In this document: positions 1 to 7,414 of the stretch, one piece after another
Position numbering within the stretch: the first letter of the stretch is position 1
Layout: each line of letters begins with the position of its first letter
Source of the DNA: Candidatus Atribacteria bacterium
GTDB lineage: Bacteria > Atribacterota > Atribacteria > Atribacterales > JASGLU01
Length of the DNA stretch: 37,998 bases
Assembly: GCA_030156825.1 (NCBI GenBank)
Contig: JASGLU010000011.1
Span: forward strand, 1-37,998
Reading direction: 5' to 3'
Notes under the pieces: model-generated
What the model was told of the DNA's origin: nothing
Databases searched by the model: none
What the model saw: only the letters and a program-made list of their open reading frames with translations
Position numbers and translations under genes: made by a program

Positions 1-185
1 GCCCCGCAAACTCACATGGCGTGGATAGCCTCCTATGTGGTTCGTGTTCCTCAGGCCGTGGCTTTGCCTACAGCTTCCTTCAGATTCTACCTCACGATAA
101 ACATCCTTGCTGTTCGGCTAATGGTCGCTGGCACACGCCCATAGCAGACTTTCACTGCCAAGCTATACACCCATGCCGGGCACAC
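1..185 (-). mobile_element. Group II intron, 5' part (cut by window edge)
   Basis: On the minus strand the sequence begins GTGTGCCCGGCATGGGTG at 185, fitting the GUGYG 5' end of group II introns. It continues with blocks I recognise from domain I of bacterial group II introns: CTTGGCAGTGAAAGTCTGC, TTAGCCGAACAGCAAGG and CGTGAGGTAGAATCTGAAGG. No reverse transcriptase/maturase is visible; it would lie beyond base 1. The intron sits downstream of the URO-D-type gene, eight bases after a perfect hairpin (194-226). Insertion behind hairpins is typical of group IIC introns, but I cannot assign a class. Recognition is from memory of such introns, not from a search. Short open frames crossing this region are not believable genes. 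Confidence 0.72.
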
Positions 186-193
186 AGGCGCTC

Positions 194-226
194 ATTCGAA
201 TATTTAGCTTTTACAAATATTCGAAT
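194..226. repeat. Perfect 12-bp inverted repeat at intron insertion site
   Basis: ATTCGAATATTT and its exact reverse complement flank a 9-base loop. On the minus strand the stem ends eight bases before the putative intron start, so it may be the hairpin recognised at intron insertion. There is no long T run after it on either strand, so it is a weak terminator on its own. Confidence 0.6.
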
Positions 227-228
227 AC

Positions 229-273
229 AACCGAGGAAGACGCTTTTCCTTCCTCGGTTATTTTTGTTTTTTT
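229..273 (+). terminator. Rho-independent terminator, plus-strand orientation
   Basis: An 11-bp perfect stem (AACCGAGGAAG / CTTCCTCGGTT, loop 240-248) is followed by ATTTTTGTTTTTTT. The T run makes it a strong terminator for plus-strand transcription, although no plus-strand gene lies upstream in the window. It would stop antisense transcription emerging from the intron. A close relative is at 4790-4834, and one arm of it is at 37936-37947. Confidence 0.75.
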
Positions 274-284
274 ATGTTTTTTGC

Positions 285-371
285 TTTTCGGGGGTTATAG
301 GGGGTTTACCCCCTATAGTTCGGTTGATAAGGGGGGCAGCGCCCCCATTATAGTCGTTTATAGGATAAAAT
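285..371. repeat. G-run/C-run palindrome module, copy A
   Basis: After TTTTCGGGGGTTA comes a perfect palindrome (296-317: TATAGGGGG, loop TTTA, CCCCCTATA), then GGGGGGCAGCGCCCCC (331-346), then an AT-rich tail that ends one base before the stop of the URO-D-type gene. The same ordered parts recur at 4761-4915 and, reversed, at 37861-37945. It may form RNA hairpins at the end of the upstream transcript, but lacks a T tail on the minus strand. Confidence 0.7.
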
Positions 372-1613
372 TCAGCATCGAAATTGGTTAACTTCATCAA
401 ACATAGCAACAATATTCTCTGGAGGAACACCAGCCATAATGTTATGTACTTGCTGAAATACATAGCCTCCCTCGGGAACAAAAACTGAGAGGTTTTTTCT
501 CACATCCGCTCTCACTTCTTCGGGAGTACCAAAGGGAAGGATAGTTTGGGTATTGCACCCTCCTCCCCAAAAAACTATATCCTGTCCAAATTCTTTTTTA
601 AGTCGCTGAGGGTCCATCTCTCGGGCAGTAATTTGCACCGGCTGGATAATATCGAGACCTGCCTCAATAAGGTCAGGCAAGAGACGGTATATACTCCCAC
701 AACAATGGAGAGCCACTTTAAGCTGAGGGTATTTTGTTTTCACCAAGCTCCACATAGCCGCATGCCGGGGTTTAAAAAACTCACGGTACATCTGGGGAGA
801 AATCTGAGGACCGGTTTGCATTCCCAGGTCATCTCCAAAACCAACTACATCTACGTAAGGTCCCACCGCATCCAAAAATTTACTCAAGTTGTCCAAGTGT
901 CGGTCTAAAAGTTTATCCAAAAAATTATGAACCCGTTTGGGGTTAAGAGCGATTTCCATCAGAAAGTTATCCATCCGAAAGGCAAACTCAGCAGCCTCTA
1001 ATAAATTACCACCAAAGGTAGCATAGATAGCTCGGTCGGTTTGAGAGCGAAGTGCGCGAGCAGTATTACGATAAACCTCCTGTCCTTCGGCATCAAATCC
1101 GGCTGGAGCTGGAGGAGAACCCAGTCGGAACCACATAATCTGTCTCAAATAGTACTCAAGCCGATCAAAGTCTTGGTCGGGATTGTCCAGCAAAGGGAAA
1201 TAACATTGTTCAAAGTAAAGGCAGCCTGGTCTTTGAATGCAGATTGGCTGTCCCTCATCTCCTCTAACTATCCATCCTTCCGGAGTTTCTTCTACCGGAA
1301 TATAGGCCGGAATTTTGCAAGGAGTCCCATCAGGGAGTTGCCAGTCTTTCCAATACGATTCATTTTGCAAGAAAAGATAGGCCAAGTTAACCACATCTAT
1401 CTGAAAAAAGTCCAGCACATCTTCTTCCACCATGGCCAATTGCTGAATGAAATCCCAAATGTAAAGAGGGCTCTCTGGAAGATTAAGGGCTCGCCGCAGA
1501 TCCCGATAAGCTTGGACCATGATCCCAGAAGATTGATGACCACCAAAGTCAACTGGAACTTTATCCGGTTGGCGGTGGTTTAAAGCGGAAATTACTCTTT
1601 CCCTCGCATTCAA
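372..1613 (-). CDS. Uroporphyrinogen decarboxylase/corrinoid methyltransferase family protein
   Basis: This 413-residue protein opens with MNARERVISALNHRQPDKVP, the usual start of the URO-D superfamily. It has His303-Cys-Cys305-Gly and Cys353, which fits the H-x-C...C zinc site of methylcobamide:thiol methyltransferases (MtaA/MtbA type) better than true uroporphyrinogen decarboxylase. The likely role, inferred, is methyl transfer between a corrinoid protein and a thiol or similar acceptor; the substrate is unknown. No corrinoid protein or other haem gene is next to it. The start is TTG, with AGGAGG nine bases upstream. It lies 32 bases behind the UPF0210 gene and looks like the last gene of the veg-nfi operon. 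Confidence 0.8.
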   Translation of the reverse strand: MNARERVISALNHRQPDKVPVDFGGHQSSGIMVQAYRDLRRALNLPESPLYIWDFIQQLAMVEEDVLDFFQIDVVNLAYLFLQNESYWKDWQLPDGTPCKIPAYIPVEETPEGWIVRGDEGQPICIQRPGCLYFEQCYFPLLDNPDQDFDRLEYYLRQIMWFRLGSPPAPAGFDAEGQEVYRNTARALRSQTDRAIYATFGGNLLEAAEFAFRMDNFLMEIALNPKRVHNFLDKLLDRHLDNLSKFLDAVGPYVDVVGFGDDLGMQTGPQISPQMYREFFKPRHAAMWSLVKTKYPQLKVALHCCGSIYRLLPDLIEAGLDIIQPVQITAREMDPQRLKKEFGQDIVFWGGGCNTQTILPFGTPEEVRADVRKNLSVFVPEGGYVFQQVHNIMAGVPPENIVAMFDEVNQFRC

Positions 1614-1645
1614 AACTCTCTGCCTCCTTTTACAAAACCCGAATT

Positions 1646-3010
1646 TTAATTTTGAAGACTGGTAATTGGAGCCGGCACCCTTCCTCCCCGGGCAATAAGC
1701 TGAGCTCCACTTGCCGGGTTAACCTCCATAACAACCGTCTCTCCCAGCAGCCCACCCCAGATCACTCGCTCTCCAGCTTTTTTACCCGGCACCGGTATAA
1801 TTCTCACCCCCACAGTTTTATGATTGGTGACACCAATGGCTATCTCATCGCCAATAATACAAGAGATAACCTCTTTTGGAGTATCTCCCGGAATTGCGAT
1901 CATATCCAGCCCGACAGAACAAACACCAGTCATAGCCTCTAACTTCTCCAACCGCAAGGAACCAGCCTCAACGGCCTGAGTCATACCTGCATCTTCACTT
2001 ACCGGAATAAAGGCTCCACTCAAACCTCCCACATAAGAAGAAGCCATGGCACCCCCTTTTTTACAAGCATCGGTAAGCAAAGAAAGAGCCAAAGTAGAAC
2101 CCCAACCTCCACATTTTTCAATCCCCATGGCTTCTAATATTTCAGCCACGCTATCACCTACCCGGGGAGTAGGAGCCAAGGAAAGGTCCACAATTCCAAA
2201 AGGAACACCCAATTTTTGCGCTACTTCCCTGCCTATTAGTTCTCCCACCCGGGTAACTTTAAAAGCAGTCCTTTTAATTGCCTCCGCTATTTCTCCCAAA
2301 TCATATTCCGGATTCCTTTTGACCGTCTCCGCTATTACCCCTGGGCCACTAACTCCTACGTTTATTACCGAATCAGGCTCTCCTGTGCCGTGGAAAGCTC
2401 CCGCCATAAAAGGATTATCTTCGGGAGCATTGGCAAAAACCACCAATTTAGCACACCCAACACCACCTCGGTTGGCTGAACGCTCAGCAGTAGATTTAAT
2501 TACTTCACCCATGGTCAAAATAGCATCCACATTGATACCGCTTTTAGTGGAAGCCACATTTACCGAGGCACATAGTCGCTCAGTTTGAGAAAGTACAGCC
2601 GGCAGTTGATTGATTAAAAGCTGATCAGCCGGGGTAAAACCTTTATGGACCAAAGAAGAAAAACCACCGATAAAATCGAGTTTAAGCTTTTGTGCAACCC
2701 GGTCAACCTGATAAGCTAAATCCAAAATTTCCGGCTGGCTCTCCTGCCCATTTAAAAGTAAAGAAATAGGGGTGAGAGCCACTCTACGGTTTACAATAGG
2801 AATTCCATATTTAGAAGAAACTTCTTCTACTGCCGAATAAAGAGGTGATGCCATCCGAGTAATTTTTTGTATTATCCGGCTTGCAGTATCGGCCAAATCT
2901 ACACCCCGACAATCCAAAAGATTAATCCCCAGAGTGACAGTTCGGACGTCCAAATTTTGGATTTGAAGCATCCTCAAGGTTTCTATAATTTCTGACCGAT
3001 CAAATAGCAC
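1646..3010 (-). CDS. UPF0210 (DUF711/PFL-family) protein
   Basis: The 454-residue protein matches the UPF0210/DUF711 family in length and in features such as the N-terminal SEIIETLRMLQIQNLDVRTV, the glycine-rich middle (GAFHGTGEPDSVINVGVSGP) and the C-terminal NPASGAQLIARGGRVPAPI. The molecular function is unproven. In Firmicutes this gene is typically paired with a small ACT-domain (UPF0237) gene, and the pair is kept here, which suggests a shared role, perhaps amino-acid sensing (inference). Translation starts at GTG, eight bases after GGAGG. A 90-bp inverted-repeat element (3029-3117) has been placed between the two partners, ending only a few bases upstream of this ribosome site. Confidence 0.9.
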   Translation of the reverse strand: MLFDRSEIIETLRMLQIQNLDVRTVTLGINLLDCRGVDLADTASRIIQKITRMASPLYSAVEEVSSKYGIPIVNRRVALTPISLLLNGQESQPEILDLAYQVDRVAQKLKLDFIGGFSSLVHKGFTPADQLLINQLPAVLSQTERLCASVNVASTKSGINVDAILTMGEVIKSTAERSANRGGVGCAKLVVFANAPEDNPFMAGAFHGTGEPDSVINVGVSGPGVIAETVKRNPEYDLGEIAEAIKRTAFKVTRVGELIGREVAQKLGVPFGIVDLSLAPTPRVGDSVAEILEAMGIEKCGGWGSTLALSLLTDACKKGGAMASSYVGGLSGAFIPVSEDAGMTQAVEAGSLRLEKLEAMTGVCSVGLDMIAIPGDTPKEVISCIIGDEIAIGVTNHKTVGVRIIPVPGKKAGERVIWGGLLGETVVMEVNPASGAQLIARGGRVPAPITSLQN

Positions 3011-3028
3011 TTGTTCAACCTCCTTTAG

Positions 3029-3117
3029 CCCAAGTTGCAGATTTTTACCTGAAAATGGGAATCTCCAAAAGAAAAGGTGATATAGGCTGATTTCTAGAAC
3101 TTAGGGTGCAACTTGGG
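3029..3117. repeat. R2 inverted-repeat element, copy a
   Basis: An 89-bp element has terminal inverted repeats CCCAAGTTGCA and TGCAACTTGGG (11 of 11 complementary). The inside resembles 5884-5974 (inverted) and 8222-8298, sharing CCAAAAGAAAAGG and TGATATAGGCTGATTTCT-like blocks. It has no coding capacity. It sits between two co-oriented genes of one operon and immediately upstream of the UPF0210 ribosome site. It is probably a MITE-like or REP-like element, and its transcript could fold end to end. Confidence 0.8.
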
Positions 3118-3142
3118 TCAGCACAGCAAGCACCTACAAAGC

Positions 3143-3484
3143 TCAAATGCGATGCATGGCCCGAAATATACCAGCTTGATGAAGAAAAACCTGCACCCCA
3201 ATTTCTCTCCCCTTTTGCGTTAATTTTTCCCGAAGGTTGCCCAGTTCGAGATTACACTTGCTGATATCAGCTACTAAAATCATGGTAAAGTAGTCACCTA
3301 ATATTTTCTGGGTAATATCTTCGATATTAACCTGATATTCAGCCAAAAGAGAAGTAATGGCAGCAATAATTCCTATTCGATCCTCACCCACCACCATAAT
3401 CACTATCTTATTCTCTACTCCCTGAGTTTGCTCCCAACTGGCATCATAAAAAGGAAAATCTCCTTCGTTCACCAAAAATACCAT
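3143..3484 (-). CDS. ACT-domain protein (UPF0237 family)
   Basis: The ACT domain covers residues about 25-113: KIVIMVVGEDRIGIIAAITS, then LLAEYQVNIEDITQKIL, ending GIFRAMHRI, as in UPF0237 proteins of about 90 residues. ACT domains bind small ligands, commonly amino acids; the ligand here is unknown. The start is uncertain. This frame opens at ATG 3484, giving about 22 extra N-terminal residues and a poor ribosome site. The only later in-frame option near the domain is GTG inside the first strand, with GGGAG 14 bases before it. It begins five bases after the nfi stop and precedes its usual partner UPF0210. Confidence 0.85.
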   Translation of the reverse strand: MVFLVNEGDFPFYDASWEQTQGVENKIVIMVVGEDRIGIIAAITSLLAEYQVNIEDITQKILGDYFTMILVADISKCNLELGNLREKLTQKGREIGVQVFLHQAGIFRAMHRI

Positions 3485-3489
3485 CCCCT

Positions 3490-4167
3490 TCAGGTTTTTA
3501 ACTTAAACTTTTGGGTATAATAATGGGCTAAACGAGTCGGCTCCGGCAGCCGATATTTTCCCCCTACTTTTAATGCCCACTCCAGCGACTTCACCACCCC
3601 AATCCGATTACCGGGAGAGACAAACACCGGTTTTACCCGATCTCTCGTCCTTAAAGCTCCTCCCAACACCCACCTTTGGTACTCCAACCAGGAATAAGAA
3701 CCCCTTCTCCAATGAGGTTGAACAAACTTACCTATCAGAGGTTTTTTAGCTACTCCTATCGATACCACATCAAACAAAACTCCTAAATGAGTGGCTAATC
3801 CTAAAAAACGGGGATGGGCGATTCCCTGACCATCGAAAAAGAAAATATGCGGGGTTAATCGCAAACGAGATAAGGCTTTTTCTACTGCCGGTCCCTCGCG
3901 AAAGGAGAGAAAGCCAGGTATATAAGGAAAGGTAACTTGAGACTTTTCTACCACTACTTCCAACGGCTCTAACTCCGGAAAACTTAAAACCACCACCACT
4001 GCCAGGGCCTGATTTTTCCCGTTGTAAGCAGTATCTACCCCGGCAACCAGATGGACTGAGGAATCATCAAAAGGGAAGATAGATGAAACTCGGTTCCTAA
4101 GCTTTTGCTGGATCAAAACTGCTTCTGGCACATTATCGGCAAAAGAAAAGTCTATTTTTTTATCCAT
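3490..4167 (-). CDS. nfi: Endonuclease V (deoxyinosine 3'-endonuclease)
   Basis: At 225 residues this has the normal endonuclease V length. The metal and catalytic residues are in place: Asp45 in AGVDTAY, Glu91 in PGFLSFREGP, and Asp112 and His118 in FDGQGIAHPRFLGLATHLG. The enzyme nicks DNA one nucleotide 3' of deoxyinosine formed by adenine deamination, starting its repair. The start ATG 4167 gives the expected N-terminus but has only a weak ribosome site. The gene lies between veg and the ACT-domain gene, 44 bases after veg, and is probably co-transcribed from the promoter at 4473-4501. A DNA glycosylase gene lies just beyond, on the opposite strand. Confidence 0.95.
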   Translation of the reverse strand: MDKKIDFSFADNVPEAVLIQQKLRNRVSSIFPFDDSSVHLVAGVDTAYNGKNQALAVVVVLSFPELEPLEVVVEKSQVTFPYIPGFLSFREGPAVEKALSRLRLTPHIFFFDGQGIAHPRFLGLATHLGVLFDVVSIGVAKKPLIGKFVQPHWRRGSYSWLEYQRWVLGGALRTRDRVKPVFVSPGNRIGVVKSLEWALKVGGKYRLPEPTRLAHYYTQKFKLKT

Positions 4168-4211
4168 GCTGCCATAATAGTACTAAAACTCCAAAAATAG
4201 AAGCAAGAAAT

Positions 4212-4445
4212 TCATCTAACCTCAAGTTCTATGGTTTTGGTAAGAATATCACTGTAGTTAAAGGAAATGCGCTGGCAGGAACCATTGACATTCATTCGGA
4301 GAACGAAAAAAAAGGGGTAAATTTCTTCAACTACTCCTTCTCTTACTACTGTCTTTTTTCTACCTTTGTTGACCTCAACTACGACTTCCTTCCCAACAAT
4401 TAAACTGACCCATTCTTTTATTTGATCAACCGTCTGGACAGCCAA
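4212..4445 (-). CDS. veg: Veg-family protein
   Basis: The 77-residue protein aligns over its whole length with the Veg (DUF1021) family of Firmicutes: VDQIKEWVSLIVGKEVVVEV, then a GRKKTVVREGVVEEIYPFFF core, then SFNYSDILTKTIEL. In Bacillus subtilis Veg is linked to biofilm gene expression, but its biochemical role is unclear. The start used here is TTG at 4445, which aligns with family N-termini, although no good ribosome site precedes it. If the upstream run of six T were five, an ATG-ATG start would join this frame, so a one-base sequencing error is possible. It is the first gene of the veg-nfi-ACT-UPF0210 group. Confidence 0.82.
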   Translation of the reverse strand: MAVQTVDQIKEWVSLIVGKEVVVEVNKGRKKTVVREGVVEEIYPFFFVLRMNVNGSCQRISFNYSDILTKTIELEVR

Positions 4446-4472
4446 AAAACATCATCTCGATAGTTTTTGACT

Positions 4473-4501
4473 ATTTTAGCCCAATTGAACTTAAAAAGCA
4501 A
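4473..4501 (-). promoter_or_regulatory. Candidate sigma-A-type promoter for veg operon
   Basis: On the minus strand TTGCTT (4496-4501) is followed, after a 17-base spacer, by TAAAAT (4473-4478). Predicted transcription would start about 20 bases ahead of the veg TTG codon, giving a short leader. Confidence 0.5.
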
Positions 4502-4618
4502 GTATTTTGAGGCTCTCAAAGAAAGAGGTAATAAGGATAGCGCAAAGTCACTGTTTGGCAAAGAGATTTTTTTAGAAGCTTTGCAGTGGACACGCCTCCA
4601 AAGAGATATTATACTATC

Positions 4619-4708
4619 AGGATAGACCCTCATGCTGCTTGAACAGCACCAGATACCAATGAAAACAAAATTCAATATAATTTTAGAGAAACAATAGTGG
4701 TCTATCCT
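4619..4708. repeat. R1 inverted-repeat element, copy a
   Basis: A 90-bp element is bounded by AGGATAGACC and its exact reverse complement GGTCTATCCT. The interior is AT-rich and non-coding. A second copy lies at 8108-8200 in the opposite orientation, with long shared blocks such as CAATGAAAAC, TTCAATATAA and TAGAGAAACAATAGTGGTC. It is MITE-like in size and structure; no related transposase gene is in the window. Confidence 0.82.
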
Positions 4709-4750
4709 TTCAGCTTTTCGTTTCTTTAGTCTTTGCCTTTTATTTTTAGT

Positions 4751-4915
4751 CTTTATCTTTCGGGGGGTTTAAGGGGGGCAGCGCCCCCATTACTGAGGAA
4801 GTGTTCTTCTTCCTCAGTAAGTATTTATCTTTTTAAGCTTTTTTGTATTTGTTTTATCTTTCGGGGGGTTTAAGGGGGGCAGCGTCCCCATTATTGCCGT
4901 TTACGGGATAAGATA
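4751..4915. repeat. G-run/C-run palindrome module, tandem copies B1 and B2
   Basis: The string ATCTTTCGGGGGGTTTAAGG plus GGGGCAGCG(C/T)CCCC occurs twice in the same direction, 101 bases apart (4755 and 4856 onward). The second copy keeps the AT-rich tail (GTTTACGGGATAAGATAG) seen as GTTTATAGGATAAAATTCAG in copy A. A terminator hairpin lies between the two copies. Confidence 0.75.
4790..4834 (+). terminator. Rho-independent terminator, plus-strand orientation
   Basis: A perfect 12-bp stem TTACTGAGGAAG / CTTCCTCAGTAA with a 7-base loop is followed by GTATTTATCTTTTT. It is a sequence variant of the terminator at 229-273 and appears to be part of the mobile G-run module rather than belonging to a gene. 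It would block plus-strand read-through towards the glycosylase gene. Confidence 0.7.
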
Positions 4916-4938
4916 GTTAAAGGGAGGTACAATATATT

Positions 4939-5850
4939 ATGGTGACTTTAGTTCGTTCTTCTTTCCCCTTTACTCTTTTCCCTTATCTGGAAACTTATCA
5001 CCCATTTTTTGACCGTTCTTTTTTCTGGAGCAAAGGCAAGTGGTGGATCGCGTTGAGAGAAAGCAGGGTGGAAGTAGCTGAGGTAAGGGAAAAGAAAGAA
5101 GGAGGAAGCACTCTTTTAGAGATAACCTTAGAGAGCGAAGAGACTATGAAGGAGCTTTCTTCCCTATTGGGTTTAAATGAAAATCCTCTTCCCTTTTACC
5201 GATTAGGAGAAAAAGACCCGGTTATGAGGGAAATTATAGAAGAATTTTATGGAGCGCGCATTCCTCGCTCTCGAAGCTTGTTCGAAGCAGCAATAACCAC
5301 TATTTTAGAACAGCAAATTTCTATGAAAGTAGCTTCGGCTCTGCGAAAACGCCTGGTAGAAAAGTGGGGTCAAGGTCCTCTCTATCAGGAAGGAGAAACA
5401 ATTTTTGCTTTCCCCACTCCTCGGGATATAGCGGAAATCTCTCCTACAGAATTAAGGAAAATAGGAATGTCCGGTGCTAAAGCCCAGACAATTCACCGAT
5501 TGGCCAAGATGATAGAAGAAAAGAAAATAGACCCGGCATCCTGGAAGGAATTGCCTTCTCCCCAAGTAGTTGATTTTTTAACTAACCTCCCAGGAATAGG
5601 GTTATGGAGCGCTCAATTTATAGTCGCTCGCTGGATGCCGGCCAACGATTGTTTTGCCCCCAGCGACCTGGGTTTAAGAAAGGCAATAGCTTTTTTCTAT
5701 CGGGGAAGTGACATCCCAGTCTCCACTACAGACGCTCAAGAAATATTGAAGCGTTTCTCTCCCTATGAGCGCTGGGCAGGTTGGTATCTTCTCATGGCCA
5801 TAGAAAAAGAAAAAAATTCCTTTTCTCTAACGCACCAGCAAGTTCAATAA
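4939..5850 (+). CDS. DNA-3-methyladenine glycosylase II-like (HhH-GPD, AlkA type)
   Basis: The 303-residue protein has an AlkA-like N-terminal half and an HhH-GPD domain from about residue 110 to 290. Seen directly: the LFEAAITTILEQQISMKVAS helix, the helix-hairpin-helix LPGIGLWSAQFIVAR, and the catalytic Asp in FAPSDLGLRK. No Cys iron-sulfur motif follows, which argues against the Nth/MutY type. The enzyme would remove alkylated purines by cleaving the N-glycosidic bond, starting base-excision repair. The start ATG has GGGAGG 11 bases upstream. It is the only genuine plus-strand gene here, isolated between repeat elements, and convergent with rluD. Confidence 0.87.
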   Translation: MVTLVRSSFPFTLFPYLETYHPFFDRSFFWSKGKWWIALRESRVEVAEVREKKEGGSTLLEITLESEETMKELSSLLGLNENPLPFYRLGEKDPVMREIIEEFYGARIPRSRSLFEAAITTILEQQISMKVASALRKRLVEKWGQGPLYQEGETIFAFPTPRDIAEISPTELRKIGMSGAKAQTIHRLAKMIEEKKIDPASWKELPSPQVVDFLTNLPGIGLWSAQFIVARWMPANDCFAPSDLGLRKAIAFFYRGSDIPVSTTDAQEILKRFSPYERWAGWYLLMAIEKEKNSFSLTHQQVQ

Positions 5851-5883
5851 TGTATTGATAAGAAAAAATATAGAGTTTTTTAA

Positions 5884-5974
5884 CCCAAGTTGCACCATAA
5901 GTTCCAAAAAACAGCCTATATCAGGCCTTTCCCTTTTGAGGATTCTCATTTTCTGGTAAAAATCTGCAACTTGG
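5884..5974. repeat. R2 inverted-repeat element, copy b
   Basis: This 91-bp element has ends CCCAAGTTGCA and TGCAACTTGG and is in the opposite orientation to copy a. Its interior is the reverse complement of the shared R2 core. TTAA occurs just outside or at both ends and may be a target duplication or part of longer terminal repeats. It fills the gap between the convergent glycosylase and rluD genes, where its stem may also separate the two transcripts. Confidence 0.8.
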
Positions 5975-6027
5975 TTAAAACCCTTGTCAACAGTCCAGAA
6001 AAAAGGAACCAAAGACCAAGGGAAAAG

Positions 6028-6942
6028 TCAAAAATTAAAACAATGTTCGATAAATTCCCTCATATCTTGCGGGAGAGCAGCGCAAACAGTAAGCGGCCTA
6101 CCAGTAAGCGGATGATTCAGAGTAAGGCAAAAAGCATGTAGAGCCTGACGAGAAAAACAGGACAGCCCAAAAGTGCTTCCGTAAGAGTGGTCTCCTGCTA
6201 TGGGGTGGCCACAAGCACTAAGATGAACCCGCAGCTGATGGGTACGACCGGTTTTAGGAAAAAGGGCAAGCAAAGAAAATTTTTTTCCTCTTCTTAAAAC
6301 CTTTACCCGGGTTAAAGCCGGCCTCAACTTTTTAGCATTGAGAGACATAAGACGGGGATTTTCTCGATCGCGCCCCAGAGCCAGGTCAATCCATTCTCCC
6401 TCTTCCCAGCTACCTTCTACTATCGCCAAATAGGTTTTTTTGACTTTACGGCGTTTAAACTCTTCTACTAAATGGAGGTAGGCACGCTCGGTTTTAGCTA
6501 CCACCATCACTCCGCTTGTATCTTTGTCCAATCGATGAACGATCCCCGGGCGCAGGGGAAATCCATAGTGAGGAAGTTTAATCTGGTGGAACAAAAGGGA
6601 ATTAACCAAAGTACCTCCCTCCAAGGGAGACACCGGATGAACTGCTATCCCTGCCTGTTTATAAATAACTAAAAGCTGATCATCTTGATAAAGCACATTT
6701 AGAGGAATATCCTCTGGGGAAGGAGAAAAAAGATCGCTGTTAACCGGCCAAGTAATTTCTATCCGGTCACCGTTCATCACTTTCTTACTCGGTTTAAGAA
6801 CCGGATGGCCGTTTAAAGTAACCCGCCCTTCTCTAATAAGGCGAGCTAACAGAGAACGGGAAGCATCGGGAAAGTTCAAATGAAGCCAGACATCAAGGCG
6901 TACTAAACCCTGGTCATAAACCGATATCGTTTCTTTTTTCAT
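6028..6942 (-). CDS. rluD: Ribosomal large-subunit pseudouridine synthase, RluD family
   Basis: The 304-residue protein has an N-terminal S4 RNA-binding domain (about residues 10-70: RLDVWLHLNFPDASRSLLAR, then LIREGRVTLNGHPVLKPSKK) and a pseudouridine synthase domain. It carries the family signature GIVHRLDKDTSGVMVVAK with the catalytic Asp, and GRTHQLRVHL further on. It probably converts uridines of 23S rRNA to pseudouridine. The start is taken as ATG 6942, whose first base overlaps the lspA stop (TGATG); a GTG one codon earlier is also possible. lspA followed by rluD is a common Firmicutes arrangement. Confidence 0.93.
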   Translation of the reverse strand: MKKETISVYDQGLVRLDVWLHLNFPDASRSLLARLIREGRVTLNGHPVLKPSKKVMNGDRIEITWPVNSDLFSPSPEDIPLNVLYQDDQLLVIYKQAGIAVHPVSPLEGGTLVNSLLFHQIKLPHYGFPLRPGIVHRLDKDTSGVMVVAKTERAYLHLVEEFKRRKVKKTYLAIVEGSWEEGEWIDLALGRDRENPRLMSLNAKKLRPALTRVKVLRRGKKFSLLALFPKTGRTHQLRVHLSACGHPIAGDHSYGSTFGLSCFSRQALHAFCLTLNHPLTGRPLTVCAALPQDMREFIEHCFNF

Positions 6943-7394
6943 CACTTCTGAAACCAGAAAACCACTAAAAAAAACACCGCTCCCAAAACAATAAAAACAT
7001 CAGCTAAATTAAAAGTAGGCCAAAAAGGAAAAAAAAGAAAATCCACCACAAAACCCAGACTCAAGCGGTCGATCAGATTACCCCAGGCTCCGGCTAAAAA
7101 AAGAGCTACCCCTACCCATCCCCAAAAACGCTGGCCGAAATAACCCCGAAAGAGGAAAAAAAAGAGAATCAAGCTAACTGCTACTGTGATTACCGTCAAA
7201 CCTGGTATCCCCAAAAGCTCTAAACCAAAAGCACTGCCAAAATTCTGCCGATAGCGAAACTCAAAAAATCCGGGGATAACAGTTAAATGCCGGCCAATCA
7301 GATTCTCGCGAACCCACCATTTGCTAACCTGATCAACTCCTATTCCACCTGCTATAGTTAAAAAAAAGAGAGTAAGAATACTGGTTTTAGTCAT
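6942..7394 (-). CDS. lspA: Lipoprotein signal peptidase (signal peptidase II)
   Basis: The 150-residue protein has four predicted membrane segments and both catalytic aspartates in conserved settings: GAWGNLIDRLSLGFVVDFLF and FNLADVFIVLGA. The family RNFGSAFG-type motif is also present. It is an integral membrane aspartic protease that cuts the signal peptide from diacylglyceryl-modified prolipoproteins. It lies 20 bases after divIVA and overlaps rluD by one base, so the three probably form one transcript. The ATG start at 7394 has a poor ribosome site, and translation may depend on coupling. Confidence 0.96.
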   Translation of the reverse strand: MTKTSILTLFFLTIAGGIGVDQVSKWWVRENLIGRHLTVIPGFFEFRYRQNFGSAFGLELLGIPGLTVITVAVSLILFFFLFRGYFGQRFWGWVGVALFLAGAWGNLIDRLSLGFVVDFLFFPFWPTFNLADVFIVLGAVFFLVVFWFQK

Positions 7395-7414
7395 TGATTA
7401 AACAATCGTTGGCC

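Larger units (their letters stand above)
4446..4938. other. 493-bp gene-free region packed with repeats
   Basis: This divergent gap between veg and the glycosylase gene holds, in order: the veg promoter, an imperfect hairpin (4552-4591, arms CACTG and CAGTG with inner CAAAG/CTTTG), R1 copy a (4619-4708), an AT-rich stretch, and two tandem G-run modules with a terminator hairpin between them. An open frame of 85 codons that crosses R1 and the start of veg is not credible as a gene. Confidence 0.75.

Noticed and set aside
21-353. Open frame of 110 codons over the left edge
   Set aside because: It runs antisense across the group II intron RNA, a terminator hairpin and a palindrome module, and has no ribosome site.
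1041-1583. Plus-strand open frame of 180 codons inside the URO-D-type gene
   Set aside because: It lies antisense to a clearly conserved protein and has no recognisable domain.
4418-4675. Open frame of 85 codons upstream of veg on the minus strand
   Set aside because: It spans the R1 repeat, the veg promoter and the first codons of veg, has no family resemblance and no ribosome site.
5851-6027. Intrinsic terminator between the glycosylase and rluD
   Set aside because: No stem followed by a T run was found on either strand; only the R2 element stem is present.
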